Made by a program: the position numbers and the translations under genes. The notes below the pieces were generated by a model. The model ran no database searches. It was not told where the DNA came from and worked only from the letters and a program-made list of their open reading frames with translations. This document shows positions 1 to 6,697 of a DNA stretch of 64,000 nt, in pieces. The stretch is from CAZJRB01 sp964547995 (GTDB taxonomy: Bacteria; Planctomycetota; Planctomycetia; Pirellulales; Thermoguttaceae), in the NCBI GenBank assembly GCA_964547995.1, contig CAZJRB010000015.1, forward strand, positions 31,617 through 95,616, given 5' to 3'. How positions within the stretch are numbered: position 1 is the first letter of the stretch; each line of letters opens with the position of its first letter.

Positions 1-1
1 G

Positions 2-157
2 TTCCAAGTTCCCCTGACTATCCAGATTCCCAAAGGGAGCCGGCCCGTCAACCACCTCGGCTCCGGACCAAGCAAAATCGGCGAAATCGTGCTGGACACA
101 AATCATCCCAAATCACCCCAGTTGCTCATCCGCGTCAGTTTTATCATCAAGGGGTAA
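2..157 (+). CDS. C-terminal end of a DUF1573-like protein (5' truncated by window)
   Basis: The only open frame at the window start runs in from outside and stops with TAA at 155-157. The 51 visible residues alternate hydrophobic strands and end in a strand-like segment (LLIRVSFIIKG), which resembles the last strand of the Ig-like DUF1573 domain common in planctomycetes; this family call is inference from pattern only. It is followed 19 bp later by the lipoprotein cytochrome gene on the same strand, so the two may be co-transcribed. The start and any signal peptide lie outside the window. Confidence 0.5.
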   Translation, partial: FQVPLTIQIPKGSRPVNHLGSGPSKIGEIVLDTNHPKSPQLLIRVSFIIKG

Positions 158-176
158 CCTGAATTCGGAACTGCCC

Positions 177-2105
177 ATGCCCCGATCCAGATTCCTGCGG
201 TTTTCGATCATCGTCGTCGTATTTGCCCTCATGACTGGGTGTCCTTCGCCCGCTGAGCGAGGCAGCGATTTGGAAACCCCTTCTACAGAATGCGAGGAAT
301 CTCCCCCGCTTGCAGAGGGGGCTGGTGTGTCCATCCAATCAGAGGGCGATACAAAAGGCGATGCCGTTCAGCCCGAGGGCTCGCTGGCGGAACCCGCTTT
401 GCTGCCCGAGTCTGCCGCAACGGAGCCACTCGGCGGGCCGTACCCGACCAAAACGCTGTCCGGATTGGAGCCGAGCGGACCATCTATGACGCCGATCCCG
501 GAGCAACCGATCGTTCCGCCCCGAATCGAGCCGGATGAGCCGGGCTGGGGATCGACTACCCAATTGGACGGAGGGCCGAATCCCTTGCGGGACAAGTCGG
601 CGTCCCCAAAGGATCCTGGGGCGCCCGTCGAACCCGATCCGCAAGTCGAGCCGGTCGAGCCCGCGAAACCTGCCACGGGTGATGCCGAAAAGGGCGTTAT
701 GCCCGGCAAACGCGGCGACCCGTTCGATCCGATTGCGGTCAACGGGCCGATCTTCGTCGGGTGGCCGAAGCCGAAGCTGGCATTGGTCCTCACGGGCCGC
801 CAGGAAGGTTATATGGAGCCGTGCGGGTGTGCCGGCTTGGACCGCATGAAAGGCGGCATGAGCCGCCGTCACACGATGTTCCAAGATCTGCGCAAGAAGG
901 GCTGGCCGGTGGTGGCCGTCGATGTCGGAGGGATTGCCAAGGGGTTCGGACGCCAGGCGGAGCTGAAGTTCCAGATCATGGTCGAAGGCATGCGGAAGAT
1001 GGGCTACGATGCGATCACCTTGGGTAAGAGCGACCTGCGGTTGCCCGCCATGGAATTGCTTTCCGTCACCGCCAACACCGATGCCAACAAGAGCCCTTTT
1101 GTTTCGGCGAACGTCGTCGTGTTCGACCCGGCCATGACCGCAAAGGCGTGGGTCATCGAGGAGGGCGACATGAAAATCGGCGTTACCGGCGTGTTGGGCA
1201 AGCAGTCTCAAAAGGCGATCAACAACCCCGGATTGAAGTTGGTCGATCCGGAGACGGCACTGAAGCAGATCGTCCCCAAGCTGAAGCAGAAGTGCAATCT
1301 GCTGATCCTGCTCGCCCATGCCTCGATGGAGGAGACGCTGGATTTGGCCCGGAAGTTCCCCGACTTCGACCTGGTCGTTACCGCCGGCGGTGCACCGGTG
1401 CCGCCGAACAGTTGGGTGGACATCAAGGGCTCCGAATCCAAGTTGATCGAGGTCGGCGAGAAAGGCATGGACGCCGTCGTCCTGGGACTCTACGACGATG
1501 CCAAAAAGCCGGTGCGGTACCAGCGGGTTCCCCTCGACTCCCGCTTCAAGAACTCGTCCGACATGCGGCTCCTGATGGAACAGTACCAGGACCAGTTGAA
1601 GCATCTGGGCTTCGGCGGTTTGGGGATTCGTCCGGTCTCCCATCCGCAAGAGGAAACCCTCGGCAAGTTTGTCGGTTCGGACAAGTGCAAATCGTGCCAC
1701 GAGGAGTCGTACAAGGTGTGGAAGAAGAGCGGGCACGCCAAGGCCTATCAGACCCTGGAGGAGGTTGCCCCGCCAAGGAACTTCGATCCCGAGTGCGTAA
1801 GCTGCCACGTTGTCGGCTGGCACCCGACGAAGTTCTTCCCTTACGAGGGCGGCTACCAGAGCAAGGAGAAGACGCCGCAGTTGATCAACACCGGTTGCGA
1901 AACCTGCCACGGTCCCGGCGGCGAGCACGTCAAGGCCGAGACGGGCGGCGACACAGCCCTCCAGGAGAAGCTGCGCCAGGCCGTCGTCCTTACCAAGGAA
2001 GAAGCGAAGAAAGGGCAATGCGTTACCTGCCACGACCTGGACAACAGCCCCGACTTCAAGTTTGATCTTTACTGGCCGCACGTCGAGCACCATGAGGATG
2101 AGTAG
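177..2105 (+). CDS. Lipoprotein with nucleotidase-like domain and tetraheme cytochrome c domain
   Basis: 642 aa. The N-terminus is a lipoprotein signal with lipobox LMTGC (Cys22), so the mature protein should be anchored in a membrane facing the periplasm. Residues 30-190 are Pro/Glu-rich and probably unstructured. Residues ~200-480 resemble the metallophosphoesterase/5'-nucleotidase fold (conserved PCGCAG segment near 214, then a VVAVDVGG strand), but the usual metal-binding GNHD motif is not seen, so activity is doubtful. The C-terminal third carries four CxxCH heme sites at about 504, 540, 574 and 615, like cytochrome c554-type multiheme proteins. Planctomycetes often fuse these two domains; the likely role is periplasmic electron transfer, with substrate unknown. 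Confidence 0.8.
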   Translation: MPRSRFLRFSIIVVVFALMTGCPSPAERGSDLETPSTECEESPPLAEGAGVSIQSEGDTKGDAVQPEGSLAEPALLPESAATEPLGGPYPTKTLSGLEPSGPSMTPIPEQPIVPPRIEPDEPGWGSTTQLDGGPNPLRDKSASPKDPGAPVEPDPQVEPVEPAKPATGDAEKGVMPGKRGDPFDPIAVNGPIFVGWPKPKLALVLTGRQEGYMEPCGCAGLDRMKGGMSRRHTMFQDLRKKGWPVVAVDVGGIAKGFGRQAELKFQIMVEGMRKMGYDAITLGKSDLRLPAMELLSVTANTDANKSPFVSANVVVFDPAMTAKAWVIEEGDMKIGVTGVLGKQSQKAINNPGLKLVDPETALKQIVPKLKQKCNLLILLAHASMEETLDLARKFPDFDLVVTAGGAPVPPNSWVDIKGSESKLIEVGEKGMDAVVLGLYDDAKKPVRYQRVPLDSRFKNSSDMRLLMEQYQDQLKHLGFGGLGIRPVSHPQEETLGKFVGSDKCKSCHEESYKVWKKSGHAKAYQTLEEVAPPRNFDPECVSCHVVGWHPTKFFPYEGGYQSKEKTPQLINTGCETCHGPGGEHVKAETGGDTALQEKLRQAVVLTKEEAKKGQCVTCHDLDNSPDFKFDLYWPHVEHHEDE

Positions 2106-2162
2106 CGAGTAGTGGACCGGATTATTCGTGGGAGGCCGTTTAGCGGGCGGGCTCGCCCGCTA

Positions 2163-2306
2163 AGGGGCGACCGATAAATAACTTTCCGGATTCAGGAATA
2201 AAGGAGGGGGCACCTGCCCCCGGCCCATAACCGAACGAGCCAAGTGCCGGGGGCGGGTGCCCCCTACTTTCAATCCAAATCGGAAAGTTATTCTTCGGTC
2301 GCCCCT
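2163..2306. repeat. 144-bp nested palindromic element (MITE/REP-like)
   Basis: Outer arms 2163-2188 and 2281-2306 are 26-bp inverted repeats with 24 matches (both begin AGGGGCGACCGA when read inward). Inner arms 2204-2223 and 2246-2265 form a second inverted repeat of 20 bp with one mismatch (AGGGGGCACC...). The spacer between the inner arms has no coding potential. Such a structure folds into a long cruciform or hairpin. It lies in the gap after the cytochrome gene and before the DGR-derived fragment. No transposase is present. Confidence 0.75.
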
Positions 2307-2337
2307 AAACGGTCATTACCATTGTAGCGGAAAGCCC

Positions 2338-2437
2338 AACCATCCGCCGGGCAAGCCGGCGGGATTTGCTTCTGGGGCTGGGGGAGCCGCTGGGTAGTCC
2401 GAAGCCGAACCATCCGCCGGACGAACCGGCGGGATTT
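2338..2437. repeat. Two direct copies of a CCGCCGG...CCGGCGG hairpin
   Basis: A 30-bp unit beginning AACCATCCGCCGG occurs at 2338-2367 and again at 2408-2437, 70 bp apart. Each copy is itself a hairpin (CCGCCGG loop CCGGCGG) followed by GATTT(T)GCTTCT-like sequence. It occupies the rest of the gap up to 2507, in which no gene is seen. Confidence 0.6.
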
Positions 2438-2507
2438 TCTTCTCGCTCGCTCCGGTACGAACGTCCGGCGGGCTTTCCCACCGGTCGGCCTCGCTTACCT
2501 GCCTGCT

Positions 2508-2786
2508 CTACTTGCTGAATGCATCCACCAGAACTAAGGCTGCACGGAAACCCAGGCCGCCGTCCCGGCCGCCGGGCGGGCCGTAGTTACGAAACGCTGC
2601 CCGGCAGTGCCTTGGCGGGTTGCCCCAGCTACCGCCGCGAGACACGCGGTACGAGCCTGTAGGAGGTTCCGCCGGATCATTCGGCGGCGACTTCGAATAA
2701 TAGTCCCCACCGTACCAATCCGAACACCACTCCCATACATTGCCGTGCATGTCGTACAATCCCCATGCGTTCGGCTTTCCTTGACC
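2508..2786 (-). pseudogene. 3' fragment of a DGR target gene (FGE-fold C-terminus) carrying VR2
   Basis: On the minus strand, reading from 2786 to the stop at 2508-2510, this encodes ~92 residues homologous to the C-terminus of the complete FGE-fold gene at 62847-64000 (shared GQGKPNAWGLYDMHGNVWEW, then the variable region, ending VDAFSK versus VDASSK). The DNA is roughly four-fifths identical to that gene, and the sequence just downstream of the stop is also similar (GCTCTACTTGCTG.ATGCATCC). The fragment lacks the first two thirds of the FGE domain. It is joined to the esterase gene near 2786 but in a different frame from it, so as written it cannot be translated as a fusion. Either a real out-of-frame insertion or a sequencing indel explains this. 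Confidence 0.7.
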
Positions 2787-3751
2787 GGAGGCCCCGTCGG
2801 GTTGGGTGGTGCTTTCGGGCCGCCCAGCAGTTCGACCATTGCCTTGCCCAGGCCTTCGCCGATCAGGTAGTAGCTTTCGGCGTTGCAGCACCAGTGATAG
2901 CGGATCGGGCGCGGCGAGACCGGGCCGTCGCGGAAGAAGCTGCGGGTTTCGACGTACTTGACGTTCTCCTCGCGGTTGGCCGCCGCCTCTTGGGCCTTCA
3001 TGATGCCGAGCCGGCGGCCGATCTTCTGGCCCCATCCGCCGAAGCCGCTGCCGCCGATCACGAAAGGCAGCTTCGGCACGCCCAGATCCTTGCGGACGTC
3101 CTTGATGAAGTTGACCATGTTGGTCTCGTACTCGGCCACGTCTTTCGCACTGCACCCGTCGTTCCACCCCTGGTGCCATCCGAAGCCGACGATCGCGTAG
3201 CCGCGGCCGTCGTAGTCGGGGAAGTCGGCCTTGAGGTTTTCGAGTTGTTTTTTGACGCCGGCGATCATGCCTTTGTACTGGTCGCCGACGGTGCCTCCGG
3301 AACTTGGCGGCCGCCACGGACCGGCGAGGCTGGTGCCGCCGGGGCCGAACTTGATCAGCAGCACCGGTTCCTTGAGATAGTCGCCGACGATCCAGCCGAA
3401 AGCGAGTTCGGGGCCGATCGCGTTTTTGGCCGCACTCTTGCCGATCGTCAGCGGGCACTTCGTCTCGTAATACGAAAGCCAAACGTCGTCGCGCACGATC
3501 CAATTCCCATCCTTGTCGCGAAGATGCTTGAATCGCTCGGCGGTGGCCGGGTCTTTGATCAGCGTTTCCAGCGTGCCCTTCTGGTCTCCGGCGATGCGCC
3601 CGTGCCCCTCCATGTTCGACTGCCCGGCGAGGATGAACACCTTCCACGGCCCCTTGTCGGGTTTTTCGGCCGAAGCCGGCCCGGCAAACATCATCGGGGC
3701 CAGCGCCGCAAGCAGCACAGAACGATAGACAAATCTCTTCTCGACTTTCAT
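2534..3751 (-). CDS. Sialate O-acetylesterase-like SGNH hydrolase with aberrant C-terminus
   Basis: 405 aa from ATG at 3751, preceded by a GAGAGG ribosome site. A signal peptide (cleavage near GPASA-EK) points to export. The SGNH/DUF303 signature FILAGQSNMEG carries the nucleophile Ser near residue 45; GPELAFG and GFGWHQGWND blocks match carbohydrate acetylesterases (block with the oxyanion Gly/Asn and the HQG motif). Homology fits up to about residue 320 (MVELLGG). From there the frame runs through the inserted FGE fragment in the wrong frame, giving ~80 meaningless residues before a stop. The native stop codon has therefore been lost. It is divergent from the GH127 gene, a plausible partner in degrading acetylated plant or algal glycans. 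Confidence 0.75.
   Translation of the reverse strand: MKVEKRFVYRSVLLAALAPMMFAGPASAEKPDKGPWKVFILAGQSNMEGHGRIAGDQKGTLETLIKDPATAERFKHLRDKDGNWIVRDDVWLSYYETKCPLTIGKSAAKNAIGPELAFGWIVGDYLKEPVLLIKFGPGGTSLAGPWRPPSSGGTVGDQYKGMIAGVKKQLENLKADFPDYDGRGYAIVGFGWHQGWNDGCSAKDVAEYETNMVNFIKDVRKDLGVPKLPFVIGGSGFGGWGQKIGRRLGIMKAQEAAANREENVKYVETRSFFRDGPVSPRPIRYHWCCNAESYYLIGEGLGKAMVELLGGPKAPPNPTGPPVKESRTHGDCTTCTAMYGSGVRIGTVGTIIRSRRRMIRRNLLQARTACLAAVAGATRQGTAGQRFVTTARPAAGTAAWVSVQP
2545..2658 (-). repeat. DGR variable repeat 2 (VR2, diverged)
   Basis: This 114-bp stretch aligns without gaps to 61002-61115 of the template repeat. I count 22 differences, 18 of them at positions that are A in the coding (minus) strand of the template, which is far from random. 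Four differences are at other bases (three clustered near 2567-2571 and one near 2612), and the region corresponding to the 3' end (IMH side) is diverged. It is best read as an older or relict product of the same DGR family. Confidence 0.75.
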
Positions 3752-3791
3752 GCGGACCTCTCTTCGGCAGTACCGGTTTATTGTCCGCGTC

Positions 3792-3820
3792 ATTCTCGCA
3801 CATCGACACAGCGGAATCAA
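3792..3820 (-). promoter_or_regulatory. Possible sigma70 promoter of the esterase gene
   Basis: Reading the minus strand: TTGATT, 17 bp, GAGAAT (each 4 of 6 to consensus), placing a start site ~35 bp upstream of the esterase ATG at 3751. It faces the opposite promoter for the GH127 gene. Confidence 0.35.
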
Positions 3821-3838
3821 CCAAGTCGAAGAGAACGT

Positions 3839-3868
3839 TTGACAAACGCGCCGGCCGCGACCTATATT
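3839..3868 (+). promoter_or_regulatory. Sigma70 promoter of the GH127 gene
   Basis: TTGACA (perfect -35), 18 bp, TATATT (5 of 6 to -10). The predicted transcript starts near 3875, leaving ~34 nt before ATG 3909; this supports 3909 over the upstream ATG at 3876. Confidence 0.6.
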
Positions 3869-3908
3869 GCGATGAATGCCCCAACACCACCCGCCAAGAG
3901 TATCTTCG

Positions 3909-5909
3909 ATGCATACCCTTTATCGAGCTGCGTTTCTTGTTGCCCTAAGCCTTCCGAACGTCGCGGCATCGGCCGAGCTGCCGCCGAAGCGCGGCTTGGA
4001 AGAAGTCCATCACAAGCAGGTCGAACTCCGCGGCGGGTTCTGGGGACCGCGGCTGAAGACGGCCCACGAGGTGACCGTCCCCCACGCGCTAGATTGCTTG
4101 GAGAAGGACGGGCACGTCACGAACTTCGACAAGGCCGCCGGGCTGATCACCGGCCGCGCTTCCGGACACGGGGCCTTTGACTCGGATCTTCACAAGGCAC
4201 TCGAAGGCGCGATGTATTCGCTGCAACACAACGACGACCCCCAGTTGCAAAATCGCGTGGACGGCATTCTCAACCGAATCCTGGCCGCGCAACAGAAGGA
4301 CGGGTTCCTGATCTCCTACTTCATCATCCAGGAACAGGACCGCCGCTGGGACGAACTTCGGTTCATGCACCAGATGTACAACGCCGGGCACTTCTTCGAA
4401 ATGGCCGTCGAACACCATCGCCTGACCGGCGACCCGAAGGTGCTCGATGCCGCCCGGCGGTTTGCCGACAACATCGACCGCATTTTCGGGCCGGGCAAGC
4501 GCTACGACGTCGACGGGCACGAGGAGGTCGAGCTGGCCTTGATCAAGCTGTATCGCGCGACCGGCGAGCGCCGCTATCTGGAATTGTCGCGATTCTTTCT
4601 CGACGAGCGGGGCCACGCCCACGGAACCGAGCGCAAGCGGTTCGACCCCGGCGCCCCAATGCCGCCGTACAAGCCGCATCCGGATCTGCCCGAACGGGCC
4701 GCCAAACGCCGGGCACGCATCTGGATTCGCAACGGCCGGATGCAGGACCACAAGCCGCTCGTCGAGCAGCACGAGGCGATCGGCCACGCTGTCCGCGCGG
4801 GATACGTCTACGCGGCGATGGCCGACGTCGCCCGTTTCATGGACGCCCCCGACTACCAACGGGCCGTCGAGCACATCTGGAGCGACGTTGTCGGCCGCAA
4901 GATGTACATCACCGGCGGCGTCGGCACCGCCCAATACCACGACGAAGGTTTTGGCGACCCGTACCTGTTGCCCAACCGAACCTACTGCGAATCGTGTGCG
5001 GCCATCGCCCACCTGCTCTGGCAGCACCGGATGAGTCTCCTCAAAGGGCACGCCAAGTATGCCGACGTGATGGAACTGGCGCTCTACAACGGGGTGCTCT
5101 CGGGGATTTCGCTTGCGGGCAACTCGTTCTTCTACCAGAACCCGCTGACCGGCAGCGGCCGCCGCAGCACGTGGATCGGGCTCTCGTGCTGCCCGACGAA
5201 CCTCACCCGCATCATCCCGCAGGTCGGCGGGTTGGTCTACGCCCGCAGTAAAGATCAGGTCTATGTCAATCTCTATGCGTCCGGTGAAGCGACCATTCAA
5301 CTGGACGACGGCACGAAGGTGAAGCTGGCCCAGCAGACCGACTACCCGTGGGACGGCCGCGTGCGGCTGACAGTCACACCCGAGCGGCCATCCGAATTCA
5401 CTCTCTGTCTGCGGATCCCCGGTTGGGCGCTTGGCTGGCCGGTTCCCAGCGATCTGTACCGCTTCGCCGAGGCGAATGTCCCACCCGCTGGGTTGAAAGT
5501 CAACGGTCAGCCGGTCGAGCCCACGCTGAAGGACGACGGTTACGTGTACTTGCAACGTCGCTGGCAGGCCGGCGACGTGGTGGAATTAGACCTGCCGATG
5601 CCGATCCATCGCGTCTACGCACACGAGAAAGTCGAAGCCGACCGCGGCAAGGCGGCCCTGATGCGCGGCCCGATCGTTTACTGCCTCGAATCCACCGACC
5701 ACGGCGAAGCCGACGTCCGGAAGATCACGCTGCCGCGCGACACCAAGCTATCAGCCCACCACCGGGCGGACCTGTTGGGCGGCGTTACCATTCTCCAAGG
5801 CAAGGCCCTTGCCGACGGGCAACACCCGATTGCGCTGACCGCCGTGCCCTACTACGCCTGGCAAAATCGCGAGCCCGGGATGATGACGGTCTGGATCAAC
5901 GAGCAGTGA
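3909..5909 (+). CDS. Secreted GH127 (DUF1680) beta-L-arabinofuranosidase-type glycosidase
   Basis: 666 aa from ATG 3909 with a signal peptide (MHTLYRAAFLVALSLPNVAASA). The (alpha/alpha)6 barrel region and C-terminal beta-sandwich follow the DUF1680 pattern. GH127 enzymes use a zinc-bound cysteine nucleophile; the expected residues are present as E/C in the ESC motif (about 361-363) and the CC pair of SCCPTNL (about 427-428). The family removes beta-L-arabinofuranose from plant cell-wall glycans; the exact substrate here is unknown. The gene sits back to back with a carbohydrate esterase, consistent with glycan scavenging. Confidence 0.88.
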   Translation: MHTLYRAAFLVALSLPNVAASAELPPKRGLEEVHHKQVELRGGFWGPRLKTAHEVTVPHALDCLEKDGHVTNFDKAAGLITGRASGHGAFDSDLHKALEGAMYSLQHNDDPQLQNRVDGILNRILAAQQKDGFLISYFIIQEQDRRWDELRFMHQMYNAGHFFEMAVEHHRLTGDPKVLDAARRFADNIDRIFGPGKRYDVDGHEEVELALIKLYRATGERRYLELSRFFLDERGHAHGTERKRFDPGAPMPPYKPHPDLPERAAKRRARIWIRNGRMQDHKPLVEQHEAIGHAVRAGYVYAAMADVARFMDAPDYQRAVEHIWSDVVGRKMYITGGVGTAQYHDEGFGDPYLLPNRTYCESCAAIAHLLWQHRMSLLKGHAKYADVMELALYNGVLSGISLAGNSFFYQNPLTGSGRRSTWIGLSCCPTNLTRIIPQVGGLVYARSKDQVYVNLYASGEATIQLDDGTKVKLAQQTDYPWDGRVRLTVTPERPSEFTLCLRIPGWALGWPVPSDLYRFAEANVPPAGLKVNGQPVEPTLKDDGYVYLQRRWQAGDVVELDLPMPIHRVYAHEKVEADRGKAALMRGPIVYCLESTDHGEADVRKITLPRDTKLSAHHRADLLGGVTILQGKALADGQHPIALTAVPYYAWQNREPGMMTVWINEQ

Positions 5910-5936
5910 GCTCCCGACTCCCGACTCCCCTACTTC

Positions 5937-6686
5937 TTACTCTCCAATCTCCGCCATCACTTCGTCGGGGATGTTGAAATTGGCCGAGACGTTTTGGACG
6001 TCGTCGTGGTCGTCGAGTCGCTCCATGAGCTTGAGGACCTTTTGGGCGGCGTCGGCGTCGAGGTCGATGGTGTTCTGGGGTACGCGGGTGATCTGGCTGA
6101 CTTCCGTTTCGATTTCTGCGTGTTCGAGGGCCTTGGAGACGACCTGGTAGATGGCGGGGTCGCAGGTGACCTCGAACTTTCCGCCGTCGAGGTTGACGTC
6201 GTCGGCGCCGGCCTCCAGGGCGAGTTCCATCAGACGGTCTTCGTCGGTCCGGTCTTCGGGAATGAGGAAGAGTCCCTTGCTCTCGAACATCCATGCGACG
6301 CAGCCGGTGTTGCCGAGCTTGCCGTGGCACATTTCGAAGATTTTTCGGATTTCCGGTGCGGTGCGGTTTCGGTTGTCGGTCAGCACTTCACAGAGCACGG
6401 CGACGCCGCCGGCGCCGTAGCCCTCGTAGACGATTTCTTCGAGGTTGCCGCCGGCGATTTCACCGGTGCCTTTCTTGATTGCCCTCTTGATGTTGTCCTT
6501 GGGCATACTGACGGCCTTGGCGTCGTCGATGGCGTATCGCAGGCGGAGGTTCATGTCGGGATCTCCGCCGCCGGTCTTCGCGGCGACGATAATGGCTTTG
6601 GAGAGCTTGCTCCAGAGTTTGCCGCGTTTGGCGTCGACGAGTGCCTTCTTGTGCTTGATGCCCGCCCAGTGCGAGTGGCCTGCCAT
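5937..6686 (-). CDS. yebC: YebC/PmpR family transcriptional or translational regulator
   Basis: 249 aa, the usual family length, from ATG 6686 (MAGHSHWAGIKHKK is the family's conserved start). Conserved blocks NLRLRYAIDDAKA, MPKDNIKRAIKKG and YEGYGAGGVAV are intact. YebC-type proteins bind DNA or act on ribosomes at difficult peptide sequences. It starts 11 bp after the TPR gene stop and is the last gene of the nusA-infB operon; this position is compatible with a role in translation. Confidence 0.93.
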   Translation of the reverse strand: MAGHSHWAGIKHKKALVDAKRGKLWSKLSKAIIVAAKTGGGDPDMNLRLRYAIDDAKAVSMPKDNIKRAIKKGTGEIAGGNLEEIVYEGYGAGGVAVLCEVLTDNRNRTAPEIRKIFEMCHGKLGNTGCVAWMFESKGLFLIPEDRTDEDRLMELALEAGADDVNLDGGKFEVTCDPAIYQVVSKALEHAEIETEVSQITRVPQNTIDLDADAAQKVLKLMERLDDHDDVQNVSANFNIPDEVMAEIGE

Positions 6687-6697
6687 GGTGAGATCCC

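Noticed and set aside
339..2093. 584-codon open frame antisense to the cytochrome gene
   Set aside because: GC-rich shadow frame with no motif; the sense strand has a lipobox and four heme sites.
2787..3914. Second long minus-strand frame over the esterase gene
   Set aside because: Arg/Gly-rich nonsense in the shadow of the esterase; only its last ~92 codons, homologous to the FGE gene, are real sequence signal and are reported separately.
2765..4180. 471-codon plus frame antisense to the esterase
   Set aside because: No ribosome site, no recognisable domain, overlaps two supported genes.
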